A stretch of 32,566 nucleotides of DNA from Marinobacterium arenosum. Lineage in GTDB: Bacteria > Pseudomonadota > Gammaproteobacteria > Pseudomonadales > Balneatricaceae. Under the pieces are notes generated by a model that worked only from the letters and a program-made list of their open reading frames with translations, did no database searches and was not told where the DNA came from. The stretch is from positions 1 to 32,566 of the forward strand of contig NZ_JAILYN010000051.1 in NCBI RefSeq assembly GCF_019795155.1. The letters are read 5' to 3'. This document shows, piece after piece, positions 1-8,454 of this stretch; the stretch's first letter is position 1; each line of letters begins with the position of its first letter. Position numbers and translations under genes: made by a program.

Positions 1-382
1 GGGGCCTCATCTACAGGGCAGTCTTTTCGACTTCGCAGCCCGCCTGGCTCACCGGCTCCTTGCGATGGGCGGTAGCTAATCACCCATCAACGAGAGATAC
101 AAGCAGCCCGCTCTGCGGGCGACCGATCCATAGCTCCGACGGAACCTCTATTGGTCGCGGATAAATCCCCTCCTACATGGTGGGCACGTTTTGTGTGCCC
201 ACGCGGCGTTGGTTCGCCTGCTGTAGATGTTTGCCGCTAATGTGCGGCGAAACCCAAAAAACCGTTAACCGATTTGCTCCACCACCTTATCGCAGCCCGC
301 TCTGCGGGCGATCGTGATTAGAGAATGGGTCGCGGTGAAACCTGCGGGTCGAAGCCCTTCAGACAACAAAAGACGGCGGCGA
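1..382. repeat. Gene-free, hairpin-rich repeat region
   Basis: No convincing coding frame is visible here. The stretch carries several REP-like palindromes. The 20-mer GCAGCCCGCTCTGCGGGCGA, itself a hairpin (GCCCGC/GCGGGC), occurs identically at 103-122 and 292-311. A second hairpin (GTGGGCAC/GTGCCCAC type) lies near 180-205, and TTTGCCGC pairs with GCGGCGAAA (one bulge) near 230-252. A GATGGG/CCCATC pair lies near 64-88. No T-run follows these hairpins, so they look like dispersed intergenic repeats rather than ordinary terminators. The region lies downstream of the leftward LysR gene. Confidence 0.5.
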
Positions 383-1282
383 TCAGCTATCGGCGGACTG
401 CTCACCAAAACGGGCCAGCAGCTTGTCGCTGAGCACCTGGCCAGCCCGGCCCAGCGGCAGGTCGAGCCGGCTGACCAGCACCGGGGTATAGCGGTGGCGG
501 GAGCCGCCCTGGTAATCCAGTTCCACCAGACTGCCGTCGGCCAGCTCCCGGGCCACCTGTTCGATCGGCATCCAGCCGTAGCCCAGCCCCATCTCCAGCG
601 CCTCCTTCTTGGCCCGGAAATCACTCAGGTAGAACACCCGCTCACCGCCGAAGGTCTGCCGGCCGCCGTAGGCCTTGCTGTAGCTGGAGTCGTGCACCGT
701 CAGCTCGACATGCTGTTGCAGCGTCGCCAGTTCAATGCCCTGCGCTCTGGCCAGCGGGTGACCGGCCTGCGCCACCAGCACCGTCTCCGCCGGCGCCAGC
801 GCCTGGCTCGAAAGACGGGTATCCGGCCGGTACTCGAGCGCCAGCATCAGGTCGGCCCGGTCCTGCTCGAAACGCTGCTGCACCCCGCCCAGGTATTCGA
901 CCCGCAGCTGGATATGGGTCGGAATCTTCAGCTCCACCATCTCCTTCAGTACCGCCAGCAATTCGGCGCTGGGCAACATGCCGTCGACCACCAGCTCCAG
1001 CCGTGGCTCCCAGCCTTCAGAGAACTGATCGACCAGGCTGGAGACATACTGGGCCTGGTTCAATAACCGCTGCCCCTCGGCCAGGATCCGCTCGCCGACC
1101 GGGGTCAGTTCGGCCCGGTAGGCGGAACGGTCAAACAGCGCGGTACCGAGCCGTTGCTCCAGCTTCTGAATCTGGTAGCTAACCGCCGACTGGGTCTTGT
1201 TCAGTTTCTCCGCCGCCTTGGCGAAGCCCCCCTCGCTGACCACCGCGGCCAGCACCCGTAAACTTTCCAGATCGACCGACAT
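383..1282 (-). CDS. LysR-family transcriptional regulator (beside hpd)
   Basis: A 299-residue protein with the standard LysR layout. The N-terminal winged helix-turn-helix covers about residues 4-63 (AKAAEKLNKTQSAVSYQIQK is the recognition region), and an effector-binding domain fills residues 90-290. Length is typical of the family. It starts with ATG and is transcribed divergently from hpd across a 170 bp intergenic region, the classical arrangement for a LysR protein controlling its neighbour. That it regulates hpd or aromatic amino-acid catabolism is inference; the ligand cannot be read from the sequence. It is not recognisably one of the named LysR proteins, so no symbol is given. Confidence 0.9.
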   Translation of the reverse strand: MSVDLESLRVLAAVVSEGGFAKAAEKLNKTQSAVSYQIQKLEQRLGTALFDRSAYRAELTPVGERILAEGQRLLNQAQYVSSLVDQFSEGWEPRLELVVDGMLPSAELLAVLKEMVELKIPTHIQLRVEYLGGVQQRFEQDRADLMLALEYRPDTRLSSQALAPAETVLVAQAGHPLARAQGIELATLQQHVELTVHDSSYSKAYGGRQTFGGERVFYLSDFRAKKEALEMGLGYGWMPIEQVARELADGSLVELDYQGGSRHRYTPVLVSRLDLPLGRAGQVLSDKLLARFGEQSADS

Positions 1283-1452
1283 GGATACCTCATCAAATTA
1301 TCCGATCAAGTGGATCATAATATTCCGCTTTTTCCTGATCATCAAAGCCACTACCTTTGATCTCACCCAACGGCTGCCAAAGCACCCACTCTTGCACCCT
1401 GTACAAACAGGGGCGGCAGCAAACCACCGATAACAAGAATCAGGAGCGAATC
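1283..1452. promoter_or_regulatory. LysR/hpd divergent promoter region
   Basis: AT-richer gap between the divergent LysR gene and hpd. It contains the inverted repeat CCCTGT-ACAA-ACAGGG at 1397-1412, and the shorter ATCC-N8-GGAT pair near 1300-1315 with the symmetry expected of a LysR site. Neither has been matched to a known operator. An AGGAG ribosome binding site at 1442-1446 precedes the hpd ATG at 1453. Confidence 0.35.
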
Positions 1453-2487
1453 ATGAGCAACAATCCGCTTGGCCTGCGTGGCATCGAATTCACCGAGTTT
1501 GCCAGCCCGAATACGGATTTCATGCATGATGTGTTCACTGCGTTCGGCTTCTCCAAACTGAAGCGTCACGCCGACAAGGACATCACCTACTACAACCAGA
1601 ACGATATCCACTTCCTGCTCAACAACGAGCGCGAAGGGTTCTCGGCCGCATTCACCAAATCCCACGGTCCGGCAATCTGCTCCATGGGCTGGCGTGTAGA
1701 CGATGCCGAAGCGGCCCAGGCGGAAGCGGTCAAGCGTGGCGCCCGCGCGGCTGATCCGGCCGATACCGATCTGCCCTACCCGGCAATCTACGGCATCGGC
1801 GACAGCCTGATCTACCTGATCGACACGTTCGGCGACAAGGGCAACATCTACGAGCGCGATTTCGTCGCGCTGGATGACGCCAACATCGTGCCGGACCTCG
1901 GTTTCATCGAGATCGACCACCTGACCAACAACGTCTACAAGGGCACCATGGACACCTGGGCGAAGTTCTACAAAGAGGTGTTCGGCTTCGAAGAGGTACG
2001 CTACTTCGACATCAAGGGCCAGAAAACCGCCCTGCTGTCCTACGCCCTGCGCTCTCCGGATGGCAGCTTCTGCATCCCGATCAACGAAGGCAAGGACGAC
2101 AACAACAACCAGATCGACGAATATCTGAACGATTACAACGGTCCGGGCGTACAGCACATCGCCTTCCGCAGCGACGACCTGCTGAGTTCGCTGGACAAGC
2201 TGAACCGTGACGTGATCGATACCCTGGATATTCACGACAACTACTACGAGGAAGTCTTCGACCGCGTACCGAACGTGACCGAAGACCCGGCGCGGATCAA
2301 GGATCACCAGGTCCTGGTCGACGGTGACGAGAAAGGCTACCTGCTGCAGATCTTCACCAAGAACCTGTTCGGCCCGATCTTCATCGAGCTGATCCAGCGG
2401 AAGGAAAACCTTGGCTTCGGTGAAGGCAACTTCCAGGCGCTGTTCGAATCGATCGAACGCGACCAGGAGCGCCGCGGCGTTATCTGA
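1453..2487 (+). CDS. hpd: 4-hydroxyphenylpyruvate dioxygenase
   Basis: Converts 4-hydroxyphenylpyruvate and O2 to homogentisate and CO2 in tyrosine/phenylalanine degradation; it is a soluble Fe(II) enzyme. The 344-residue protein has the two-domain VOC fold of bacterial HPPD. The iron-binding facial triad is visible as His156 (IDHLT), His235 (GVQHIAF) and Glu312 (FIELIQR), and the C-terminal helix motif GFGEGNFQALFESIE is present. The start at 1453 was chosen because it has a good AGGAG site 7 bases upstream; the upstream in-frame extension has no family counterpart. No homogentisate dioxygenase, maleylacetoacetate isomerase or fumarylacetoacetase lies next to it, so the rest of the pathway must be elsewhere. 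The gene stands alone and is followed by its own terminator. Confidence 0.97.
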   Translation: MSNNPLGLRGIEFTEFASPNTDFMHDVFTAFGFSKLKRHADKDITYYNQNDIHFLLNNEREGFSAAFTKSHGPAICSMGWRVDDAEAAQAEAVKRGARAADPADTDLPYPAIYGIGDSLIYLIDTFGDKGNIYERDFVALDDANIVPDLGFIEIDHLTNNVYKGTMDTWAKFYKEVFGFEEVRYFDIKGQKTALLSYALRSPDGSFCIPINEGKDDNNNQIDEYLNDYNGPGVQHIAFRSDDLLSSLDKLNRDVIDTLDIHDNYYEEVFDRVPNVTEDPARIKDHQVLVDGDEKGYLLQIFTKNLFGPIFIELIQRKENLGFGEGNFQALFESIERDQERRGVI

Positions 2488-2510
2488 TAGCGAATCTTGT
2501 CAGGATTCTC

Positions 2511-2550
2511 AAAAGGCGGTCCCGAAAGGGCCCGCCTTTTTTATTTTTTC
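2511..2550 (+). terminator. Rho-independent terminator after hpd
   Basis: AAAAGGCGG and CCGCCTTTT form the stem, with one T/C mismatch, then CCC/GGG closing a GAAA tetraloop. The 3' side runs into a T-rich tract (TTTTTTATTTTTTC). It lies 24 bases after the hpd stop and may also stop leftward transcripts of the response regulator. Confidence 0.9.
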
Positions 2551-2602
2551 TTTCCTTAATATTTGATGCGAACCGGCAAGGAGAAACGGGGAAAGCCTCG
2601 CG

Positions 2603-2691
2603 CAACTCACAACTCACAACTCACAACTCACAACTCACAACTCACAACTCACAGCTTGCGACTTGTAGCTTGTAGCTTGTAGCTTACACCC
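2603..2691. repeat. Heptanucleotide tandem repeat
   Basis: Seven perfect copies of CAACTCA run from 2603 to 2651, followed by a related set of 7-mers (ACTTGTA, then GCTTGTA twice) to about 2691. Read on the minus strand these are AGCTACA- and AGTTGTG-type heptamers. The array ends at the last codons of the leftward response regulator gene. Such simple heptamer arrays vary by slippage; no coding role is apparent. Confidence 0.85.
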
Positions 2692-3382
2692 GACAATAAC
2701 GCCGCTCCGGTCGTCCGACGCTGCCGTAACTGACCTGGGCGCTGAGTTCGTTGGCGCTGACCAGGTACTCCAGGTAGCGCCGCGCGGTGGTACGGCTGGC
2801 GCCGATCTGTTCGCCCACCTGCTCGGCATTGAGCGCCTCCCGCTGGTATTCGAACACCGCCCGCACTTTATCCAGGGTCAGTGCATCGATCCCCTTCGGC
2901 AGGCGAGCCGGTTCCAGTTCAACCGCCTCGCTGACGCCCCCCTGGCCACGCGGCAGCAGACCGTCGACATCGCTCTGCGCCAGCGACTCCATCGCCTGAA
3001 GCTTGTCCAGGTGAGCGGCATAGTTGTGCAACGCCTCCTGCAGCCGCTCGAACACCAGCGGCTTGAGGATATAGTCGAACACTCCGCCGCGCAGCGCCTC
3101 GCGCAGGGTCGAGACCTCCTTGGCGGCGGTAATCAGAATCACATCGGTACTGCTGTTGCCGGCCCGCAGGGTGCGCAGCAGCTCCAGCCCGGTACCGGTC
3201 GGAAACTGGATATCCAGCAGCAGCAGCTCCGGCTGCAACACCTCGACCAGATCCTGCGCCTCCGGCAGGCCATGGGCGACGCCGACCAGTTCGAAACCGT
3301 CGATACGTTGCAGAAATCGTTGCTGAATCTCGGCGATCTGCGGATCATCCTCGGCGATCACCACGCGAATGGTTCGACTCAT
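2684..3382 (-). CDS. CitB/DcuR-type response regulator
   Basis: A 232-residue response regulator. The receiver domain (residues 1-125) has the acidic pocket E11-D12-D13, phosphoacceptor Asp57 (LLLLDIQF), Thr85 and Lys107. The C-terminal third (about 160-232) is the CitB/DcuR/DctR-type helix-turn-helix (LNAEQVGEQIGASRTTARRY). It is cotranscribed with the sensor kinase upstream: the kinase TGA and this ATG overlap by one base (TGATG at 3384-3380). The pair is divergent from tctCBA and most likely activates the transporter genes in response to an external carboxylate. That target is inferred from position and from the palindrome at 5093-5142. Confidence 0.93.
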   Translation of the reverse strand: MSRTIRVVIAEDDPQIAEIQQRFLQRIDGFELVGVAHGLPEAQDLVEVLQPELLLLDIQFPTGTGLELLRTLRAGNSSTDVILITAAKEVSTLREALRGGVFDYILKPLVFERLQEALHNYAAHLDKLQAMESLAQSDVDGLLPRGQGGVSEAVELEPARLPKGIDALTLDKVRAVFEYQREALNAEQVGEQIGASRTTARRYLEYLVSANELSAQVSYGSVGRPERRYCRV

Positions 3383-5022
3383 CAGGACTCCTGGCTGTGC
3401 ATGGCCGGGCTCGGCTGTTTCGGAATATAGACGGTAAAGCGGCTGCCGCCCCGGTCACCCGGCTCCAGGGTTATGGTACCACCGAGTCGCGCCAGCAGGC
3501 TCTTCACCAGGTGCAGGCCGATGCCGTGGCCCTGCTCCTCCTTGCTGGTGACCCCTTTCTCGAAGATCCGCTGCTGCTCCGCTTCAGGGATACCCGGCCC
3601 CTGGTCCTCGATCTCGAAGATCAGGTCGTTGCCCAGGTCGGTCATGCTCAGCATCACTTCGCCGCCAGCACCGGTATGATTCAGCGTGGCTTCCAACGCG
3701 TTATCGATCAGGTTGCCGAGGATGCTGACCAGCTGCTCGCGCGGCAGCCGCTCGGGCAGCTCCGCCATCTGGCTCTCTTGATCGATTTTCAGTGTCAGCC
3801 CCAGTTCACGGGCCCGGTTGTACTTGCCGAGCAGGCAGCCGGCCAGGATCGGGTCCGGCACCGCCTCCACCAGCAGGTGGATCAGCGCCTGGTGGCCCTG
3901 GGTCTCCTGGCCGATCAGCGCCAACGCCTGGTCGGTGGCACCGATCTGGATCAAGCCGGCGATGGTATGCAGCTTGTTGGAATATTCATGCGACTGACTG
4001 CGCAGGCTGTCGGCGTACTGCTGGATGCGGGTCAGTTTGCGACTGACCAGGTCCAGCTCATCCTTGCGGCGGAAGCTGGATACCACCCCGGTAATCTCAC
4101 CCTGCTGACGCAACGGTAATCGGTTGACGATCAGGTTGCGGTCATGCAGCCAGACCTCCTGGTCGAACTGCGGCTCGCCGCTGCGCAATACCTCCAGCAT
4201 CCGGCTGTCGGGCAACACCTGCTGTACCGGCCGGCCGATCAGCGGCGACCCTTCCGGCAGCCCAAGGGTGTCGATCGCGGCACGGTTGAAGGTGGTGATC
4301 TCGCCCCGAGCGTTGATAGCGATAATCCCCTCGCGGATCGATTCCAAGGTAGCGTTGCGCTCCTCGAACAGCCGGCCGATCTGTTCCGGTTCCAGGCCGA
4401 AGATCGCCTTCTTGAAATGGCTGGCAAACCAGAGCGCGATCGCCACGCTGAGCAGGAACGCCAGCGCGATCACCAGTATCAGAGTATTGCGGTAACGATC
4501 GATCACCGCCTCCACCCGGTCACGCAGATAGCCGACCGACACCAGGCCGATCAGCCGCTCACCGGTGGCATCGAAGATCGGCGCCCGCGCCCGCATCGAG
4601 CGGCCCAGGCTGCCCATTGCGGTGTAGGTGTACCCCTTGCCGCCAGGAAACACCAGCTCGATCCCCTCCGCCTCATCCTCCTGCATCGAGAAGCCGATCC
4701 GCTCCGGGTTGGGGTGTGACAGCCGAATCGCGTTGGCATCACCGATCACCACGTAGCGGGCTTCGGCCTGCTGGGCCAGGTGCAGGCTCAGCGGTTGCAG
4801 GGTCGCGCTGTCGCGCGTCTCCACCGCCTCGACGATCTGCGGAATCGCGGCAATGGTGGTGGCCACATGCAGCGCCCGCTGGCCGATCTGCTCGTCCAGC
4901 GCCTGGGTCAGGTAGTTGAGTGCGAACAGACCGATAAAACCGGTCTGCAGCAGGGCCATCAGGCCGAGGATCAGAATCATCCGGCTCTTCAGTTTCAGCC
5001 GGCGTAGGGAGATCAAAGCCAT
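3382..5022 (-). CDS. CitA/DcuS-type sensor histidine kinase
   Basis: A 546-residue membrane sensor kinase. Transmembrane segment 1 is at about residues 15-38, the periplasmic Cache/PAS-like ligand domain at about 40-172, and transmembrane segment 2 at about 178-201. A cytoplasmic PAS domain follows (about 215-320, with the SIREGIIAIN linker typical of CitA/DcuS). The phosphoacceptor is His345 in SHEYSNKLH, and the ATPase domain has the N-box (NLIDNALEAT), DQGPGIP and GHGIGLHLV. The ATG at 5022 is preferred: a TTG start at 5103 would begin inside the palindromic operator. Family members sense citrate, C4-dicarboxylates or related acids; with tctCBA opposite, the ligand is probably the transported carboxylate. 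The exact ligand is not determinable here. Confidence 0.94.
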   Translation of the reverse strand: MALISLRRLKLKSRMILILGLMALLQTGFIGLFALNYLTQALDEQIGQRALHVATTIAAIPQIVEAVETRDSATLQPLSLHLAQQAEARYVVIGDANAIRLSHPNPERIGFSMQEDEAEGIELVFPGGKGYTYTAMGSLGRSMRARAPIFDATGERLIGLVSVGYLRDRVEAVIDRYRNTLILVIALAFLLSVAIALWFASHFKKAIFGLEPEQIGRLFEERNATLESIREGIIAINARGEITTFNRAAIDTLGLPEGSPLIGRPVQQVLPDSRMLEVLRSGEPQFDQEVWLHDRNLIVNRLPLRQQGEITGVVSSFRRKDELDLVSRKLTRIQQYADSLRSQSHEYSNKLHTIAGLIQIGATDQALALIGQETQGHQALIHLLVEAVPDPILAGCLLGKYNRARELGLTLKIDQESQMAELPERLPREQLVSILGNLIDNALEATLNHTGAGGEVMLSMTDLGNDLIFEIEDQGPGIPEAEQQRIFEKGVTSKEEQGHGIGLHLVKSLLARLGGTITLEPGDRGGSRFTVYIPKQPSPAMHSQES

Positions 5023-5092
5023 GAATTGTTCTTTTACGGCAATGGGTCGCTGGTTCCATAGTAGCCAGAACCCTGCCGAAAGGCCCGCGAAC

Positions 5093-5142
5093 TTTATGAA
5101 CAAAAAGGTTTTTATGCACTAAAAACCTTTTAAATTCATAAA
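5093..5142. promoter_or_regulatory. Nested palindrome between sensor kinase and tctC (candidate response-regulator site)
   Basis: Two nested inverted repeats share one centre near 5117. The inner arms are AAAAGGTTTTT (5103-5113) and AAAAACCTTTT (5121-5131); the outer arms are TTTATGAA (5093-5100) and TTCATAAA (5135-5142). The arms are perfect. The element sits in the divergent promoter region between the kinase (start 5022) and tctC (start 5219), the expected place for the CitB/DcuR-type regulator to bind. Function is inferred from location. Confidence 0.65.
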
Positions 5143-5218
5143 CTTTTCTAAAAAGCCGGCAACCTCTAGCCTGCAGACTGAAGAACAAAATAAAGATAAC
5201 AACCGCGAGGTATGCCCA

Positions 5219-6208
5219 ATGTCTTTCAAACTGTCTGCAGCTAAAAAATCCACGATTCTGGCCACCGCCCTGGCGGGCTGCCTGAGTGCCGGCGCCTCGT
5301 TCAGCGCCATGGCGCTGGATTCCGTTCACTTCCTGATTCCGGGCGGCGCCGGCGGCGGCTGGGACACCACCGCCCGTGGCACCGGTGAAGCGCTGCACAA
5401 GTCCGGCCTGGTAGACACCGTCTCCTATGAGAACATGTCCGGTGGCGGCGGCGGCAAGGCGATCGCCCACCTGATCGAGACCGCCGGTCAGAAGCAGGAC
5501 ACCCTGATGGTCAACTCGACGCCGATCGTGATCCGCTCGCTGTCCAAGGTGTTCCCGCAGTCGTTCCGCGATCTGACCCCGGTCGCCGCAACTATCGGTG
5601 ACTTCGGCGCCTTCGTGGTACGGGACGACTCCAAATACCAGAGCTTCAACGACGTGGTCGCCGATTTCCGTAACAACCCGCGCTCGGTGAAGATCGCCGG
5701 CGGCTCGGCACGCGGCAGCATGGACCACCTGGTCGCCGCGATGGCGTTCAAGGCGGCTGGCGGTGATCCGCGCCGGGTCAAGTATGTCGCCTATGATGCC
5801 GGCGGCAAGGCGATGGCCGGCCTGCTGTCCGGCGAAGCCACCGTGCTGTCGACCGGTTTCAGTGAAGCGCTGAGCCTGGCCGAAGCGGGCCAGGTACGCA
5901 TCCTGGCGATGACCGGCGAGCAGCGTTCCGACGCCGCACCGCATGTGCCGACCCTGCGCGAGCTGGGCTACGACGCCGCCTTCGTCAACTGGCGCGGATT
6001 CTTTGCCGCACCGGGCATCTCCAATGAGCAGAAAGCCGAGTTCGTCGAGACCCTGCGCAAGATGTACGACACCCCGGAGTGGGAGACCGTACGTGCCCGC
6101 AACGGCTGGGCCGAGACCTTCAAGCCGGACGCCAAGTTCGTCGCCTTCCTGGAAGAGCAAGAGCAGTCGGTGGGCGATCTGATGCGTGAGCTGGGCTTCC
6201 TGAAGTAA
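5219..6208 (+). CDS. tctC: TctC-family periplasmic solute-binding protein
   Basis: The extracytoplasmic receptor of a tripartite tricarboxylate transporter (TTT). The 329-residue precursor begins with a Sec signal peptide (basic n-region, hydrophobic stretch about 11-29, likely cleavage after AMA at residue 32). The mature protein starts with the TctC hallmark FLIPGGAGGGWDTTAR. The start at 5219 follows a GAGG site at 5207-5210. It is first in an operon with tctB and tctA and is controlled from the palindromic region upstream. Family members bind citrate, tricarballylate or other carboxylates; the ligand cannot be told from sequence. A long stable hairpin after the stop codon probably helps the binding protein to be made in excess over the membrane subunits. 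Confidence 0.93.
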   Translation: MSFKLSAAKKSTILATALAGCLSAGASFSAMALDSVHFLIPGGAGGGWDTTARGTGEALHKSGLVDTVSYENMSGGGGGKAIAHLIETAGQKQDTLMVNSTPIVIRSLSKVFPQSFRDLTPVAATIGDFGAFVVRDDSKYQSFNDVVADFRNNPRSVKIAGGSARGSMDHLVAAMAFKAAGGDPRRVKYVAYDAGGKAMAGLLSGEATVLSTGFSEALSLAEAGQVRILAMTGEQRSDAAPHVPTLRELGYDAAFVNWRGFFAAPGISNEQKAEFVETLRKMYDTPEWETVRARNGWAETFKPDAKFVAFLEEQEQSVGDLMRELGFLK

Positions 6209-6227
6209 TTTCCTCTAGTACGTTTTT

Positions 6228-6260
6228 GCCCGTGACACTGTAATGGCCGGTGTCGCGGGC
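6228..6260 (+). other. Intercistronic hairpin between tctC and tctB
   Basis: GCCCGTGACAC (6228-6238) pairs with GTGTCGCGGGC (6250-6260), an 11 bp stem with one G-U pair, followed by a pyrimidine-rich CCTTTCTTTCC. It lies 19 bases after the tctC stop and 71 bases before tctB. It could be a leaky terminator or an mRNA 3'-end stabiliser that raises TctC relative to TctB/TctA. Confidence 0.6.
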
Positions 6261-6331
6261 CCTTTCTTTCCGCCACGGCCTGGCAATGACGCCGGACCCT
6301 GGCTGCGAGACCGAGTTCCGAGGACCTTCCC

Positions 6332-6814
6332 ATGACTATTAGCAAAGATCAGCTGGGCGCGCTGATATTTCTAGTGCTGTCGATCGCCTATGGCTACAAC
6401 GCCACCCTGATCCCGCTGCTGCCGGGCGACGAGTTCGAGCCGATCAACGCCCAGAGCCTGCCGATCGCACTGGCGACACTCGGCGGTATCTTCTCCTTCC
6501 TGCTGCTGGTGGGCAGCACGCTGAGTAGCAAGCGCAGCGACGACAAGCTGGTGCTGCACGGCTACGACTTTGCATTGGTCGGCAAACTGCTGGCGCTGAT
6601 CGTCGGCTTCGCGCTGGCACTGGAGTGGGTCGGTTTCCTGCTGGCCACGGTGCTGTTCCTGATCGGCGGCTACTGGCTGCTGGGCGAGCGCCGGCCGAAA
6701 ACGCTGCTGATCGCTTCGCTGCCGTTCGCCGTCGGCATCTGGTTCGTACTGGCCCAGCTGCTGGATATCTACCTGGCGCCGGGCCGCCTGTTTAGCGCAC
6801 TGTTCGGAGGTTAA
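6332..6814 (+). CDS. tctB: TctB-family small membrane subunit of TTT transporter
   Basis: A 160-residue integral membrane protein with about four hydrophobic segments (about 7-25, 48-66, 87-120 as two adjacent spans, 128-150), matching the size and topology of TctB. It pairs with TctA to form the membrane part of the tripartite carboxylate transporter. The start at 6332 follows GAGGA about 8 bases upstream. Its stop codon is three bases before the tctA start, so the two are translationally linked. Primary sequence is poorly conserved in this family; the call rests on topology and on its place between tctC and tctA. Confidence 0.88.
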   Translation: MTISKDQLGALIFLVLSIAYGYNATLIPLLPGDEFEPINAQSLPIALATLGGIFSFLLLVGSTLSSKRSDDKLVLHGYDFALVGKLLALIVGFALALEWVGFLLATVLFLIGGYWLLGERRPKTLLIASLPFAVGIWFVLAQLLDIYLAPGRLFSALFGG

Positions 6815-6817
6815 GTT

Positions 6818-8374
6818 ATGTTGGACGGAATCATGACCGGGCTGACCACCGCGGTGATGCCCTTTAACCTGCTGATGGTGGTGGTCGGCTGCTTCGCCGG
6901 CACCTTTATCGGCATGCTGCCGGGGCTGGGCCCAATCTCCGCCGTGGCACTGATGATCCCGATCACCTACGGTCTGGATCCCTCCTCCGGCATCATCCTG
7001 ATGGCCGGGGTCTACTACGGCGCGGTCTTCGGCGGCTCCACCTCGTCGATCCTGATCAACGCGCCGGGCTGCGCCAGCACCGTGGTCACCGCCTTCGACG
7101 GCTACCCGCTGGCCCAGCAGAAGCAGGCCGGCAAGGCACTGGCGCTGGCCGCCTACTCCTCGTTCACCGGCGGCACCATCGGCGCCATCGTACTGCTGTT
7201 CGCCGCGCCGGCACTGGCCTCGGTATCGCTGAGCTTCCAGTCCAGCGACTACTTCGCACTGATGCTGTTGGGGCTGACCGCCGTGGCGGCGTTCTCCGGC
7301 AAGGGCCAGGTATTGAAGGCGATGATCATGACCATCTTCGGCCTGATGATCGCCACCGTCGGCACCGACGTGATGTCCGGCGCGCCGCGCTTCACCTTCG
7401 GCAGCCTGGATCTGATCGACGGGGTCAGCTTCCTGTTGCTGGCGATGGCCACCTTCGCACTGGCCGAAGTGGTGATGACGGTGCTGAAGGGCCAGCACAA
7501 GGAGGAGGAACCGGAGATGGATATGGCCTCGCTGGGCAGCATGAAGCTGAGTAAGGACGAGGTGAAGGAGATCGCCCCGACCGTCGCCCGCTCGTCGGTG
7601 TTCGGCTTTATCATCGGCGTGCTGCCGGGTGCCGGCGCCACCATCGCCTCCTTCCTGGCCTACGGCCTGGAGCGCAATCTGGCCTCCGCCAAGGAGAAGC
7701 TGAAGTTCGGCAAGGGCGCGCTGCGCGGCCTGGCGGCGCCGGAGTCGGCCAACAACGCCGCCTCCACCGGCTCCTTCGTGCCGCTGCTGACACTGGGTAT
7801 TCCGGGCTCCGGCACCACCGCCATCATGCTCGGCGCGCTGATCGCCTACGGCATCCAGCCCGGCCCGCGGCTGTTTATCGACAACCCGGACGTGTTCTGG
7901 TCGGTGATCATCTCAATGTACTTCGGCAACCTGGTACTGCTGATCCTGAACCTGCCGCTGATCCCGTACATCTCGCGCCTGCTGGTGATCCCGCGGCCGA
8001 TCCTGATTCCGCTGATCCTGTTCTTCTCGATCACCGGCGTCTACCTGGTCAGCTTCAACACCTTCGATATCCATATGATGGTGATCATCACGGTGCTGGC
8101 GATCCTGCTGAAGCTGCTGAACTTCCCGATGGCACCGATGCTGCTGGGCTTCATCCTCGGCGGTATCATGGAGAACAACCTGAGCCGGGCACTAACCCTG
8201 TCTGACGGCAGTTTCGCGTTCCTGTGGGAGCGGCCGCTGACACTGGCGATCGTGGTTATCACTCTGCTGGTGCTGCTGGTGCCGTTGATCAGCCCGCTGA
8301 TCAGCCGCGCCATAGGCAAGCGCAAGACGAGCTATCCGGGACCGGAGGCGGCGGTCACCGAAGGCGAGGGTTAA
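6818..8374 (+). CDS. tctA: TctA-family large membrane subunit of TTT transporter
   Basis: The 518-residue permease of the tripartite tricarboxylate transporter, with about a dozen transmembrane segments. Conserved TctA motifs are present in both halves: GMLPGLGPISAVALMIP near the N-terminus, GGSTSSILINAPG, and in the second half GVLPGAGATIASFLAYG and GIPGSGTTAIMLGAL. It imports the ligand delivered by TctC using the ion gradient. A strong GGAGG at 6806-6810 precedes the ATG at 6818. It is the last gene of the operon and is followed by a clear terminator. Confidence 0.96.
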   Translation: MLDGIMTGLTTAVMPFNLLMVVVGCFAGTFIGMLPGLGPISAVALMIPITYGLDPSSGIILMAGVYYGAVFGGSTSSILINAPGCASTVVTAFDGYPLAQQKQAGKALALAAYSSFTGGTIGAIVLLFAAPALASVSLSFQSSDYFALMLLGLTAVAAFSGKGQVLKAMIMTIFGLMIATVGTDVMSGAPRFTFGSLDLIDGVSFLLLAMATFALAEVVMTVLKGQHKEEEPEMDMASLGSMKLSKDEVKEIAPTVARSSVFGFIIGVLPGAGATIASFLAYGLERNLASAKEKLKFGKGALRGLAAPESANNAASTGSFVPLLTLGIPGSGTTAIMLGALIAYGIQPGPRLFIDNPDVFWSVIISMYFGNLVLLILNLPLIPYISRLLVIPRPILIPLILFFSITGVYLVSFNTFDIHMMVIITVLAILLKLLNFPMAPMLLGFILGGIMENNLSRALTLSDGSFAFLWERPLTLAIVVITLLVLLVPLISPLISRAIGKRKTSYPGPEAAVTEGEG

Positions 8375-8395
8375 CAAAGCCAGTCGCTTAAAACG

Positions 8396-8435
8396 AAAAA
8401 GCCGGTCAGTAATCACTGACCGGCTTTCTTTTTTC
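8396..8435 (+). terminator. Rho-independent terminator after tctA
   Basis: AAAGCCGGTCAGT and ACTGACCGGCTTT form a perfect 13 bp stem with an AATC loop, followed by CTTTTTTC. An A-rich flank on the left side means it could also stop leftward transcription from the DUF1338 gene. Confidence 0.93.
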
Positions 8436-8454
8436 AGCATCTTTTCAGTACTGA

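Noticed and set aside
4739-6160. Long 473-codon minus-strand frame opposite tctC and the kinase start
   Set aside because: It is a shadow of tctC (clear signal peptide and TctC motifs on the plus strand) and crosses the divergent promoter region.
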